From contig DASWII010000066.1 in assembly GCA_036397755.1 (NCBI GenBank), positions 47,415-111,414 on the forward strand: DNA of 64,000 nucleotides, read 5' to 3'. The position numbers were made by a program, and so were the translations under genes. Positions 35,824 through 44,780 of the stretch are shown one piece after another (within the stretch, counting starts at the first letter, position 1; each line of letters starts with the position of its first letter). Below the pieces are notes generated by a model. That model made no database searches and was not told where the DNA came from. It saw nothing but the letters and a program-made list of their open reading frames with translations. This DNA is from CAMYLY01 sp036397755. GTDB lineage: Bacteria; Gemmatimonadota; Gemmatimonadetes; Gemmatimonadales; GWC2-71-9.

Positions 35824-36294
35824 ATGCGCTCCTATCCGTCTCTTGGACTGGCCGGCATTGCAGTCCTCCTCGTTGCCGCAGCATGCGCCGGTGACGGTAC
35901 GGGTCTTGGAAACGGCAATGGGAACGGCAACAACGACCCATGTTCCGCCGCCGCAGATCCGACCGCGACGTTTTCCTGCGATGTGCAGCCCGTGTTCACA
36001 GCAAGCTGCGCGCTTACCGGCTGTCATGTGGCCCCCAACCCACCACACGGGCTGATCTTGAGCCCGGGGGCGGCCTACAGTAACCTCGTGGACGTGACGT
36101 CCGGCGAGGCCCCTGCGCTCAAACGCATCCGACCGGGACTGCCCGACTCGAGCTACCTGGTCCACAAGATCCAGGGCACCCAGGCGTCCGTCGGCGGGTC
36201 TGGAGGCAGGATGCCACTGAATGGCACCGCGCTTTCGCAGGCGGTCATCGACACCATACGCTCCTGGGTAGCCGCTGGCGCGGCGAACAACTAG
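35824..36294 (+). CDS. Lipoprotein with CX4CH heme-like motif
   Basis: 156 residues. Lipobox VAAAC21, then a low-complexity Gly/Asn linker (~26-37). Residues 52-110 resemble mono-heme cytochrome domains of the 'DVQPVFTASC..CH' type: Cys62, Cys67 and His68 form CX4CH rather than the common CXXCH. Downstream RMPLNGTALSQAVIDTIRSWVAAGA is the usual end of such domains and includes a Met that could be the distal ligand. A heme protein at the outer face of a membrane is likely but unproven. It directly precedes the heme-motif barrel gene. Confidence 0.75.
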   Translation: MRSYPSLGLAGIAVLLVAAACAGDGTGLGNGNGNGNNDPCSAAADPTATFSCDVQPVFTASCALTGCHVAPNPPHGLILSPGAAYSNLVDVTSGEAPALKRIRPGLPDSSYLVHKIQGTQASVGGSGGRMPLNGTALSQAVIDTIRSWVAAGAANN

Positions 36295-36313
36295 GCCCAA
36301 CAAAGGGGGATCC

Positions 36314-37387
36314 ATGAGTCGTGTCAGCGTAGTCGTGGCTGCCCTGATCATTGCGGAATTGCTGCTGACTCCGCCGCCGCTGGCGGCGGAACCGTACCTG
36401 TCGCTGCGAACCGGACTCAAGTGCTCCACCTGTCACGTCAATCGGACCGGTGGTGGTGGCCGGAATGACTTCGGGAGTGCGTGGGGGCAGACCCAGCTTC
36501 CGTTGCGCACGGTGGGCATAAGGACGAGAAACCTGAATGATTGGGTCGCACTGGGGTTTGATGTGCGATCGCGTTTCTCCGCCGCCGCCAGCGACGCATC
36601 CCCACAAACGGTGTTCGATATTCCCGAGGCCCAGGTGCAGCTCCAAGCCACGGTCATCCCCAACGCGCTGTCTGTGTATGTCGACGAGACCGTGGGTCCG
36701 GAACGCGCCAGCGCGCGCGAGCTCTTTGCCCTCGTGAATCTCCCACTCGGCGGATGGGCCAAGGCCGGCAAGTTTCTGCTGCCGTACGGATGGCGGCTGT
36801 GGGACGACAACGCCTACATCCGATCAGAAACGGGCTTCACCTACGCGACTCCGGATGTGGGCGTGGAAGTGGGGATCGAGCCGGGCCCACTTTCGTGGTC
36901 ACTGGCGGTGTCGAACGGGAGCCAAGGGGGCGGTGAGGGTGATGACGGCAAGATGATCACGTCGTCAGCGGCGCTCATCTTCCCGTTCGGTCGGGTCGGC
37001 GCGTCGGCGTCCCGCAACGCGAGTCCAGTGGCGACGACGACGGCATTCGGGGGCTTTGCCGGCGTACGGGTGGGCCCGGTGGTGGTGTTAGGGGAGGCGG
37101 ATTGGATCCAGGGGAGGTCTACCGGTCAGCCCGATCGCGACCAGCTCGTCGCGTATGTGGAAGGTGACCTGCTTCTTCACCGGGGAGTGAACGTCAAGAT
37201 CGCATACGGATATCACGACCGGAACCTCGACGTCGTGGAAGATCAACGCATTCGTATGCGCTTTGGTGTGGAGATCTTTCCCGTTGGGTTCGCCCAGCTG
37301 TCACTGTTCTATACACTCCTCGACGACATCCCACAGGTGACGACCGACGTCGACCAGATCGGTCTCGAAGCACACATTTTCTTCTAG
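36314..37387 (+). CDS. Beta-barrel protein with N-terminal CXXCH heme motif
   Basis: 357 residues. Signal peptide 1-25, then CSTCH (Cys37-His41) in a short Gly-rich leader (TGGGGRNDFG). The rest alternates beta strands, with YGWRLWDDNAYIRSETG, and ends with a C-terminal aromatic (HIFF), typical of outer-membrane barrels. A single c-type heme attached near the barrel mouth is implied. Good Shine-Dalgarno (AAAGGGGG) before the ATG at 36314. The adjacent cytochrome-like lipoprotein suggests a joint electron-transfer role. Confidence 0.75.
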   Translation: MSRVSVVVAALIIAELLLTPPPLAAEPYLSLRTGLKCSTCHVNRTGGGGRNDFGSAWGQTQLPLRTVGIRTRNLNDWVALGFDVRSRFSAAASDASPQTVFDIPEAQVQLQATVIPNALSVYVDETVGPERASARELFALVNLPLGGWAKAGKFLLPYGWRLWDDNAYIRSETGFTYATPDVGVEVGIEPGPLSWSLAVSNGSQGGGEGDDGKMITSSAALIFPFGRVGASASRNASPVATTTAFGGFAGVRVGPVVVLGEADWIQGRSTGQPDRDQLVAYVEGDLLLHRGVNVKIAYGYHDRNLDVVEDQRIRMRFGVEIFPVGFAQLSLFYTLLDDIPQVTTDVDQIGLEAHIFF

Positions 37388-37420
37388 CGGACGACACCCG
37401 TGACTCACCGTTATCTTAGA

Positions 37421-37446
37421 CCCCGCCGGATGAATCTCGGCGGGGC
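37421..37446 (+). terminator. Terminator-like hairpin downstream of the barrel gene
   Basis: CCCCGCCG and CGGCGGGG pair around an ATGAATCT loop, followed by CCTTG. It is 33 bp after the barrel stop and upstream of the P5C dehydrogenase start. Short T run only. Confidence 0.55.
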
Positions 37447-37497
37447 CTTGCCGGTCGGGCAGGCAAGAAGACAGTTCCGCGACCAAGGAGAGCGGAT

Positions 37498-39126
37498 ATG
37501 AGTGGTGAAGTCAGGGTGCCGGCGGTCGTGAACGAACCGATTCGCGACTACGCGCCGGGGAGTCCCGAGCGGGAGTCACTGAAGAGGCGTTTGACGGAGA
37601 TGGCGGGCGAGCAAATCGAGATTCCCCTTATTATCGGCGGGAAGGAAGTCCGAACCGGGCGCACCGAGAAGGCAGTGATTCCCCACGCGCATGGTCATAC
37701 GCTGGCGACCTGGCACAAGGCGGGTCGCGCGGAGACCAATCAGGCGATCGCGGCGGCGAGTGCAGCCTACCAGGACTGGTCGCGTTGGCCGTGGGATGAA
37801 CGTGCCGCGGTCATGCTTCGAGCCGCCGATCTGCTGGCCACCACCTGGCGCGACACCGTGAACGCCGCCACCATGCTCGGACAGAGCAAGACGGTGCAGC
37901 AAGCGGAGATCGACAGCGCGTGTGAGCTGGTTGACTTCCTCCGATTCAATGTCGCGTTCGCCGAGCGCCTGTATGCCGAACAGCCGATCTCGGCGGCGGG
38001 CGCGTGGAACCGTATGGAGTATCGCCCCCTCGAGGGATTCGTGTGGGCGGTGTCGCCATTCAACTTCACGTCGATCGCGGGCAACTTGCCCAGCGCACCA
38101 GCCCTCCTGGGCAACGTCGTCCTCATGAAGCCGGCCAGTTCGGCGGTATTCAGCGCCTACTATCTGGCCAGGCTCTTCGAGGCCGCCGGACTGCCGCCGG
38201 GGGTGATCAACTTCCTCCCCGGGAGCGCATCTGAGATCGCGGAGGTCGTGCTCAACCATCCCGATCTCGCCGGCATCCATTTCACGGGCTCGACCAAGGT
38301 CTTCCAGGGAATGTGGCAGACCGTCGGGGGGCAGATCGAACGGTATCGATCCTATCCGCGGATCGTTGGCGAAACGGGCGGCAAGGACTTCATCGTCGCG
38401 CACCCCAGTGCCGACCCCGAGGCACTCCGTGTCGCGATCGTGCGCGGCGCGTTTGAGTACCAAGGGCAGAAATGCAGCGCGGCATCCCGGGCCTATATCC
38501 CCGAGTCGCTGTGGACGTCGATGGGCGATGCCCTGCTCGACGAGGTGAGTCACATCGCCATGGGTGACGTGGTCGATTTCCGCAACTTCATGGGCGCGGT
38601 CATCGATCAGGCCGCGTTCGACAGCATCAAGGCCTACGTTGACGGCGCCCGCGCGTCGGACGATGCAGCAATCCTCGTGGGCGGGGGCTGTGACGACAGC
38701 GCCGGATATTTCATCGAGCCCACAATCATTCGGGCACACCGACCCGACTACACGACCATGTGCGAGGAGATTTTCGGCCCCGTGATGACCGTGTATGTGT
38801 ACCCCGACGAGCGGTGGACCGACACGCTCGACCTTGTGGATCGGACGTCGTCCTACGCGCTGACTGGTGCCGCATTCGCCACGGACCGCGCGGCGGTGCG
38901 GCAGGCAACCGAGCGGCTGCGTCACGCGGCGGGTAACTACTACATAAATGACAAGCCGACCGGCGCGGTCGTTGGACAGCAGCCGTTCGGTGGCGCCCGT
39001 GCGAGTGGGACCAATGACAAGGCTGGCTCGATGTGGAACCTGATACGGTGGGTATCGCCACGCACGATCAAGGAGACGTTCGTGCCGCCCACCGAGTACC
39101 GGTATCCCCACATGGATGGCCGGTAG
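37498..39126 (+). CDS. L-glutamate gamma-semialdehyde (1-pyrroline-5-carboxylate) dehydrogenase
   Basis: Oxidises glutamate semialdehyde to glutamate with NAD+ in proline and arginine breakdown. 542 residues, as for PruA/RocA-type enzymes. NAD-binding PFNFTSIAGNLPSAPALLGN, glutamate of the active site in VGETGGKDF, catalytic cysteine in FEYQGQKCSAASR and the Rossmann-adjacent EEIFGPVMTVYVY are all visible. Shine-Dalgarno GGAGAG before the ATG at 37498. Not fused to a proline dehydrogenase, and none is next to it. Confidence 0.95.
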   Translation: MSGEVRVPAVVNEPIRDYAPGSPERESLKRRLTEMAGEQIEIPLIIGGKEVRTGRTEKAVIPHAHGHTLATWHKAGRAETNQAIAAASAAYQDWSRWPWDERAAVMLRAADLLATTWRDTVNAATMLGQSKTVQQAEIDSACELVDFLRFNVAFAERLYAEQPISAAGAWNRMEYRPLEGFVWAVSPFNFTSIAGNLPSAPALLGNVVLMKPASSAVFSAYYLARLFEAAGLPPGVINFLPGSASEIAEVVLNHPDLAGIHFTGSTKVFQGMWQTVGGQIERYRSYPRIVGETGGKDFIVAHPSADPEALRVAIVRGAFEYQGQKCSAASRAYIPESLWTSMGDALLDEVSHIAMGDVVDFRNFMGAVIDQAAFDSIKAYVDGARASDDAAILVGGGCDDSAGYFIEPTIIRAHRPDYTTMCEEIFGPVMTVYVYPDERWTDTLDLVDRTSSYALTGAAFATDRAAVRQATERLRHAAGNYYINDKPTGAVVGQQPFGGARASGTNDKAGSMWNLIRWVSPRTIKETFVPPTEYRYPHMDGR

Positions 39127-39213
39127 CAGCGTTGGGGGGGGCGACCTGGGACCTTCCTACTTGATTCCCTTCTCGCATCCGCGGAGTTTGCACGGGAGGG
39201 GAGGACACGCCGC

Positions 39214-40479
39214 ATGATCAAGTGGCTCGTTCGGGTGCAGGCGATCGCCGTCGGCCTGATGCTGGTCGCAGGCTGTGAACCGGCATCCATCACCGAAGCC
39301 AAGGATCAGCTACGGCGGGGCCCGGCTCGCTCCGTCACGTTGGCGGTACCGGTAGCGCGAGACAGTTTTGGCGTGGGTGACGTGTTGGAGGACATCGGCG
39401 GATTGGTCACCGTCACGTTGCCAAGCGGTGTGCTCGGTGTCGCCATGGACCGCGATTCCCTCGAGATTTCCAGCAGCGGACTGGTGGGTGGGACGGTCAC
39501 CGGGATTCTCGATCCCACCCTCCTCACCTACGACGTTGAAGCATCCCGGGAAATACCCGCGGCGGCGCTGAGTTTGGGAGAGCTCGAGAACGTCATCCGC
39601 GACGCGACGCTGCACACCGCGCCGATCGGCGCAGCCGTGGAGAACACGGCGGATGCGCCGATGACGTTGACGGACTTTGCCCTTGGGCTGGTCCGGATTG
39701 ACCTACTCACCGGCAACCCCAGGCGCGATCCGACCACGAACGAATTCGAGTACGAAACCGAGGCTGGGGCACCAATTCTGATTCCCGTGGCGGACCCGGG
39801 GGTCAATACGTTGGCCTTGGGTCGTCAAGCCACCGTGAACCTCACCCTCGACGGAGCACCACTCGTGGATCGCCTGGTGGACCTGCTGATCGACGGCGTG
39901 CGCACCGCGATCGTCGGCGCGGGGACCGTGAGCATCGGCGACGGCACGATCGGAACGGTCGGACCGAGCGATCGCATCGTGCTCCGGGTTGACCCCGTCG
40001 TGGGGTTCGACCTGACCGTGCCGGCGGGTGGCGTCTCATTTGACAGCAGTCTGGCGGTGCCGGGGCTCGATCTGGACGCTGATGTCACCGAAGAGATCAT
40101 CGCCTTGCTCGACAGCGCGGCCGTCGACTTGGCCGTCACGAATGCGACGCCGTTCGCGGTGGAGGCCACGACGGCCTTCGTGGCCGGAAGTGTGGCGGGT
40201 GACGTGTTCGCGACCCCCGGGCGCGTGGACGTGGCCCCGCTGATCGTGAGCGCCCCGGCCGTCAGTGACGATGGGATTGTCCTGGAGCCCCTGAGTGACT
40301 TTCTCACGGTGGCGCTCGCACCCGGTGACCTGCTACCGCTCCTGGGCGCAGAGTTCACGGCCGGTGTGCGGATTCGACTCCTGCCCCCGGTGGGCGGTCG
40401 AGGTGCGCTGCGTGCCACGGACTATATCCGGGTACGCGCCGGCGCGAGGATCGTGTATCACACCGGCGGTGCGCCGTGA
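39214..40479 (+). CDS. Large lipoprotein of unknown function
   Basis: 421 residues. Lipoprotein signal with lipobox VAGC (Cys21). The mature part is unusually rich in Val, Asp, Thr, Ala and Leu and consists of repeated beta-strand-like segments (e.g. DRIVLRVDPVVGFDLTVP, PLIVSAPAVSDDGIVLEPLS), suggesting an all-beta exported scaffold. No family recognised. The stop overlaps the GTG of the next gene, so it is translated together with the barrel-like protein. Strong SD (GGGAGGGGAGG). Confidence 0.65.
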   Translation: MIKWLVRVQAIAVGLMLVAGCEPASITEAKDQLRRGPARSVTLAVPVARDSFGVGDVLEDIGGLVTVTLPSGVLGVAMDRDSLEISSSGLVGGTVTGILDPTLLTYDVEASREIPAAALSLGELENVIRDATLHTAPIGAAVENTADAPMTLTDFALGLVRIDLLTGNPRRDPTTNEFEYETEAGAPILIPVADPGVNTLALGRQATVNLTLDGAPLVDRLVDLLIDGVRTAIVGAGTVSIGDGTIGTVGPSDRIVLRVDPVVGFDLTVPAGGVSFDSSLAVPGLDLDADVTEEIIALLDSAAVDLAVTNATPFAVEATTAFVAGSVAGDVFATPGRVDVAPLIVSAPAVSDDGIVLEPLSDFLTVALAPGDLLPLLGAEFTAGVRIRLLPPVGGRGALRATDYIRVRAGARIVYHTGGAP

Positions 40480-41774
40480 GACGCTTCCTGGCGGTCCTCG
40501 GGTTGCTGGCCACGGTCTCACCGGCGTTGTATGCGCAGGCTGTACCGGATGAAGCACCGGCCCGCCGCGTTGACTTCGGGTACCGCCGAACACCGCTGCG
40601 AGGTATCGACCCATTCCGACACGTCGCCATGCATCACTGGGGCCTCGTGCTGTCCGCCGGAGCGACGGCCGGCAACAATGCGCTGACGTTCCGGGATGGG
40701 CGAGCCATCGTGTTCCTTGACGACCAGGGCGCCCTCGAGGTGGGAGATATCGTCAACGCCCTGGGGCTCGTGCCGGCGGGCAGTGGACTCCGCGGCGAAT
40801 TCGAGGCGGAGGCTGGCGCCGCACTTGGTGGCCCGTTTGGTCGACACCTCTCGCTCGGGTTCACGGGAATGGCACGCGGGTACGGCGGATTCGACTTAGA
40901 CGACGCGGCGATCAGTCTGTTGCGCGATGGCACGGGTGCCCGGCAAGATTTTCCCGTCGGCACGACGCAGGGCTATGGCTTGGCCACGGCAGAGTTCGGC
41001 GGACATGCGATCGTGCGGCTCGGGCCGATCGGGACGGAAGATGGCGTCATCGTGAGCGTTGGCGGCGGCGCCCGTGTCGTCCGACCGGTCTTGTACGCCC
41101 GCGGCGGATCTACGTTGGACAGCAGAGTCTTTATCGGACCGGACAGCGTGGGCGCGCACGTCGGTGTGGACATCGCGTTCACGCCGGACCCGACCATCGC
41201 CTTTGACCGTGGGTCTGGACTCGCCGCCGACTTCTTGATGCGCCTGGATTGGCCGACACAAGGCCTTGCGGTCGAAGCGATGGTGATCAACATCGGCCAG
41301 GTGACCGTGCGGGGCGTGGAGCGCAGCAGCTGGCGGTTCGATGTCGCGAGCGGAACGCTCGCGGAGGTCGTCGATTCGCTCGACGCCGATCCCTTCACGC
41401 CGGGATTCGACCTGCGGGATCGCACGATCCTCGACACGAGCGACGTCGAGGTCGTGCTGCCGCGCACGCTGCGGCTGACGGCGACAACCTGGGCCAACAG
41501 GATTCTCCAGCTCGATGCCACGGCAACCATCCCGCTCGGCGGAGACTTCCAGACGCCGTTTGCGGTGGATGTGGTCTCAACGTGGCGGTTTGTCAGAGTG
41601 ATCCCGCTTCGGGCCGGACTCGTGTTCGGTGGACGCCACGGGCTCGGGTACACGGCTGGTGTGGGGATCGAAGGCCGTAATCTCCTGCTGCGGTTTACCG
41701 CCGGCTCGTTGGGTGGTCTGTTCCAGGACGCGACGGGGGCCATGGGGCGGTTCGAGTTGGGACTTCTGTTCTAG
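40476..41774 (+). CDS. Outer-membrane-like protein, DUF5723-type
   Basis: 432 residues. Signal peptide (1-20, ALYAQA). The body is beta-rich with many Gly/aromatic strands and ends in GLLF, a C-terminal Phe as in outer-membrane barrels. The pattern resembles DUF5723-like proteins that are built on long strands. GTG start at 40476, coupled (GTGA) to the preceding lipoprotein. It probably forms an outer-membrane barrel that works with that lipoprotein. Confidence 0.65.
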   Translation: MRRFLAVLGLLATVSPALYAQAVPDEAPARRVDFGYRRTPLRGIDPFRHVAMHHWGLVLSAGATAGNNALTFRDGRAIVFLDDQGALEVGDIVNALGLVPAGSGLRGEFEAEAGAALGGPFGRHLSLGFTGMARGYGGFDLDDAAISLLRDGTGARQDFPVGTTQGYGLATAEFGGHAIVRLGPIGTEDGVIVSVGGGARVVRPVLYARGGSTLDSRVFIGPDSVGAHVGVDIAFTPDPTIAFDRGSGLAADFLMRLDWPTQGLAVEAMVINIGQVTVRGVERSSWRFDVASGTLAEVVDSLDADPFTPGFDLRDRTILDTSDVEVVLPRTLRLTATTWANRILQLDATATIPLGGDFQTPFAVDVVSTWRFVRVIPLRAGLVFGGRHGLGYTAGVGIEGRNLLLRFTAGSLGGLFQDATGAMGRFELGLLF

Positions 41775-41822
41775 CGGGCTCGTCAGGCCTGCGTGGGACC
41801 CCCCGGATGCCATCGAGCGTAA

Positions 41823-41831
41823 TGTTATACT
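41823..41831 (+). promoter_or_regulatory. Extended -10 promoter before the PD40 lipoprotein
   Basis: TGTTATACT is an extended -10 (TGn followed by TATACT at 41826-41831), about 54 bp upstream of the ATG at 41885. No good -35 is present, as expected of extended -10 promoters. Confidence 0.4.
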
Positions 41832-41884
41832 GGCCAGCCCTAATCGAAGGATCGAAGCCGACCACGTCTTTGCGGGGAGCGAGC

Positions 41885-42946
41885 ATGCGGTATGTGAGCA
41901 CATTGGTGGGGCTGGGGCTGACGGCTGCGATCGTCGCGTGCGGCAGTGAAGAGAGTCCGGCGGCTCACGCGCACGCTCCAGAAGAGGGGGAGTCGTTCTT
42001 TGGACAGCTGACGCAACTCACGTTCGACGGCCAGAACGCCGAAGCGTATTGGTCGCCGGATGGGTCGCGTCTCATCTTTCAACGTACGGCGCCCGAGGAT
42101 GGGTGCGACCAGCAGTTCACGGTCAGGATCGACGGGTCCGAGTTGACGCGCGTTTCGAACGGACATGGCGCGACCACGTGCGGCTACTACTATGACGGTG
42201 GGGCACGCGTGCTGTACTCCTCGACGTTTCACGCGGACGAGACCTGCCCGGCCCGACCCGACATGTCGCGCGGGTACGTCTGGGGACTCCACGATTTCGA
42301 CGTGTACACGTCGCTTCCGGACGGGAATGACCTGCAGCGCCTGACCGACACGCCCGGGTATGACGCCGAGGCGACGCTCTCGCCAGACGGCGAGACCATC
42401 GTGTTCACGTCCACACGAGCGGGCGATCTCGACATCTACACCATGCGGGTGGACGGATCGGACCTGCGACGCCTGACCGACACGCCCGGGTATGACGGCG
42501 GCCCGTTCTTCTCCCATGACGGGACCAGAATCGTCTACCGCGCCTGGCACCCGCCCGACCCGAACGAGCTGGCGGAGTACCGGTCGCTACTCGCCGACAA
42601 CTTGGTTCGACCGAGCCGGATGGAGATCTTCGTGATGAACGCGGACGGATCCGACCAGCGGCAGGTGACGGACCTCGGCGGCGCGAACTTCGCGCCGTAC
42701 TTCCACCCGGACGACCGGCGGATCATCTTCGCGTCCAACCATCACGAAACGGATCCCCGGTCACGGAATTTCGACCTTTTCCTCGTCAACCTGGACGGGA
42801 CTGGGCTGGTGCAGGTGACCCGAACAGGCGTGTTTGACGGGTTTCCGATGTTCTCCCCCGATGGGACGAAACTCGCGTTCGCGTCGAACCGTCATGCCGT
42901 GGTAGAGGGAGAGACGAACATCTTCGTCGCGGAGTGGGTAGAGTAG
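41885..42946 (+). CDS. TolB-like PD40 lipoprotein
   Basis: 353 residues from the ATG at 41885. Lipobox IVAC at about residue 20. Five or more PD40/WD40-like blades are visible, with repeated strings such as YWSPDGSRLIF, TLSPDGETIVF and FFSHDGTRIVY, and two near-identical LTDTPGYD units (42345 and 42476 regions). One propeller fills the protein. An in-frame upstream ATG (41807) is less likely because it has no signal sequence. Function unknown; an outer-leaflet or periplasmic sensor is possible. Confidence 0.8.
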   Translation: MRYVSTLVGLGLTAAIVACGSEESPAAHAHAPEEGESFFGQLTQLTFDGQNAEAYWSPDGSRLIFQRTAPEDGCDQQFTVRIDGSELTRVSNGHGATTCGYYYDGGARVLYSSTFHADETCPARPDMSRGYVWGLHDFDVYTSLPDGNDLQRLTDTPGYDAEATLSPDGETIVFTSTRAGDLDIYTMRVDGSDLRRLTDTPGYDGGPFFSHDGTRIVYRAWHPPDPNELAEYRSLLADNLVRPSRMEIFVMNADGSDQRQVTDLGGANFAPYFHPDDRRIIFASNHHETDPRSRNFDLFLVNLDGTGLVQVTRTGVFDGFPMFSPDGTKLAFASNRHAVVEGETNIFVAEWVE

Positions 42947-42972
42947 GTGAGCGTTCCTGGAGGTGTGATCGC

Positions 42973-43749
42973 ATGAGCAAGAAGGGCCGACCCAACAGCC
43001 CCCCGCCCGCGCCCCCAACGGCGCCGGTACCTTCGGCGGCCACGGCGGCCACGGCGGCCCCCGCGCCCCGTCCCAACTCGGCGTGGGAATGGACGAAGTC
43101 CATTCTCGTCGCTCTCGTGATTTGGTTCTTCCTGCGATCCCTGCTCGTGGAAGCGTTTCGGATTCCGTCGGGAAGCATGGAGAATACGCTGCTTATCGGT
43201 GACTTCCTGTTCGTCAACAAGGCGCTGTACGGCGCCGAAATACCGCTAGCCCGCGTCCATCTGCCCGCATTCCGGGAACCAGAGCGCAACGACATCGTGG
43301 TGTTCGATTCGCCGGAAGAGCCGGGCGTGAACGTGGTCAAGCGCCTGATCGGCGCCCCCGGTGACACCCTGGCCATGGAAGGCAACGTCCTCTTCCTGAA
43401 CGGCAGGTCCGTGGACGAGCCCTACGTGGTTCGCACCAACCCGATGCACGATCCCGAGGACCCGCGAATGCGCTTGTGGCAGGTTCGCCATTTGGTCGAC
43501 CGGGACCCGACTACGTACCGACCGTCGCTCAAGAACTGGGGGCCGATTGTCGTGCCGCCGGATTCGTTCTTCGTCATGGGTGATAATCGGGATAATTCCT
43601 ACGATTCGCGCTACTGGGGATTCCTAGGCAGGGATCGCATCGACGGCCGGCCGCTGTTCATCTACTACAGCTATGACAAGAACGGGCTCATGCCGCTCCC
43701 GTTCTTTACCGGCGTACGCTGGAAGCGCTTGTTCTCCACCCCCGACTGA
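42973..43749 (+). CDS. lepB: Signal peptidase I
   Basis: 258 residues from the ATG at 42973, which has a good Shine-Dalgarno (GGAGGT, 42959-42964). A Pro/Ala-rich N-terminal region (~10-40) precedes one membrane anchor (ILVALVIWFFLRSLLVEAF). Catalytic Ser is in IPSGSMENTL and Lys in VVKRLIGAPGDT; conserved VMGDNRDNSYDSRYWG follows. Cleaves signal peptides on the periplasmic face. The gene starts 26 bp after the PD40 lipoprotein gene; transcription may be shared. Confidence 0.95.
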   Translation: MSKKGRPNSPPPAPPTAPVPSAATAATAAPAPRPNSAWEWTKSILVALVIWFFLRSLLVEAFRIPSGSMENTLLIGDFLFVNKALYGAEIPLARVHLPAFREPERNDIVVFDSPEEPGVNVVKRLIGAPGDTLAMEGNVLFLNGRSVDEPYVVRTNPMHDPEDPRMRLWQVRHLVDRDPTTYRPSLKNWGPIVVPPDSFFVMGDNRDNSYDSRYWGFLGRDRIDGRPLFIYYSYDKNGLMPLPFFTGVRWKRLFSTPD

Positions 43750-43880
43750 GCCAGCCTGGCGGAGCCGGGCCCTCCAACACCGTCAGTCCAGCAAGTCACA
43801 AGCTCGGCAGCCGCGAGAACAGTTGGGCTTGTTCGCATGATACTGACGAAACGTGCGTTGCCGGCACTCAGCTACCTAAG

Positions 43881-43886
43881 TATATT
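43881..43886 (+). promoter_or_regulatory. -10 element of the Lrp/AsnC gene
   Basis: TATATT lies 34 bp upstream of the ATG, 4 bp before a perfect inverted repeat at 43890-43905 (CACATT, 4-base spacer, AATGTG). The promoter and the repeat are arranged as for autoregulation. Confidence 0.4.
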
Positions 43887-43889
43887 TTG

Positions 43890-43905
43890 CACATTCGACA
43901 ATGTG
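43890..43905. promoter_or_regulatory. Palindromic operator upstream of the Lrp/AsnC gene
   Basis: CACATT at 43890-43895 and AATGTG at 43900-43905 with a CGAC spacer. It is next to the -10 and within 20 bp of the start. Lrp/AsnC regulators commonly bind inverted repeats near their own promoter. The repeat is certain; the binding is inferred. Confidence 0.55.
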
Positions 43906-43919
43906 ACTAAGTTCATGTC

Positions 43920-44366
43920 ATGAATGATCCCATTGATATAAGAATCATAGGACTGCTTCAACGCGATGGTCGAGCCACGTATGAGGAACTCGGCCGCGAG
44001 GTCGGATTGTCGGCTCCGTCTGTGTTCAGCCGGGTGCGCCGGCTCCGGGAATCGGGTGCGATCAGCGGGTTCGGCGCCAGGGTCGACCCCGCCGTGTTCG
44101 GGTATGGGGTTCTGGCGTTTGTCCGTGTCGAGTTGAACCGGGCGACGGATGCGCAAGCGCTGATAGACCGCTTCGCCTCTTCGCCGGACTGCGAGGCGTG
44201 CTACGCCTTGGGGCACGCCGAGGAACTGCTGCTGCGGATAAGACTGCGTTCACTCGAGGAACTCTCCCCTTACCTTGGGGCAATTCGTCGAGGTGGTGGC
44301 CGTCCCCGCGCGGAACTGGTTGTCCGCACTGTGTTTGAGAGGGACTTCACCCCACGGCTTGCGTAA
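43920..44366 (+). CDS. Lrp/AsnC-family transcriptional regulator
   Basis: 148 residues. N-terminal helix-turn-helix (IDIRIIGLLQRDGRATYEELGREVGLSAPSVFSRVRRLRESGAISGF) is typical. The C-terminal ~80 residues form a RAM-type ligand-binding domain (LAFVRVELN, CEACYALGHAEELLLRIRLRSLEEL). Amino-acid-responsive regulator in the family. ATG at 43920, shortly after a perfect inverted repeat. Confidence 0.9.
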   Translation: MNDPIDIRIIGLLQRDGRATYEELGREVGLSAPSVFSRVRRLRESGAISGFGARVDPAVFGYGVLAFVRVELNRATDAQALIDRFASSPDCEACYALGHAEELLLRIRLRSLEELSPYLGAIRRGGGRPRAELVVRTVFERDFTPRLA

Positions 44367-44384
44367 GCATGGCCGCCGGGTCGG

Positions 44385-44651
44385 TCAGCTTCCGATGAGT
44401 TCCTTATCCGAAGGCTGCGTCGCGTTTGCCGGCACGTAGGCGGCCTGTCGTCCGCACTTGCTGCACCGCAGTGTCACCTGCCGGTGCACCTGCCACCGGC
44501 TTCTCGGGAGCCGCCGCTTGGGCGTTCGTTCAATCACTTTGTGCCCGCAGGACGGACACGGCACGCGTTCCCGATCCCTGTCGGCCAGGATGAGTTGGAG
44601 GGCTTCAGCCGCTCGGTATTCCTTGATTCCTCGACGTCCCACGTTGCGCAC
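44385..44651 (-). CDS. Small zinc-ribbon protein
   Basis: 88 residues with two Cys pairs: CPSCG (about 32-36) and CSKCG (about 63-67). The spacing fits a four-cysteine zinc ribbon. A basic stretch (PKRRLPRSRWQVHR) lies between. GTG start at 44651. No family recognised; a nucleic-acid-binding role is possible. Convergent with the Lrp gene. Confidence 0.55.
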   Translation of the reverse strand: MRNVGRRGIKEYRAAEALQLILADRDRERVPCPSCGHKVIERTPKRRLPRSRWQVHRQVTLRCSKCGRQAAYVPANATQPSDKELIGS

Positions 44652-44780
44652 TCCCGCGAATTCGGTGATACGAGGGAAGTGAATCTATCCGCCAGCGGGC
44701 CGGTCGGCAAACCGAGTCCCTTGACGCGAGCCAAGCCCGGGCGCAAGCTCGTGGCAGCACCTGGGCCAAGAGGCGGAGCC

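Noticed and set aside
37576..39111. A 511-residue minus-strand frame opposite P5C dehydrogenase
   Set aside because: It is the exact antisense of a gene with all catalytic motifs; long antisense frames are common at this GC content.
42330..42500. Direct repeat of about 28 bp in the PD40 gene at 41885
   Set aside because: It codes for two consecutive propeller blades (LTDTPGYD units); normal internal repeat.
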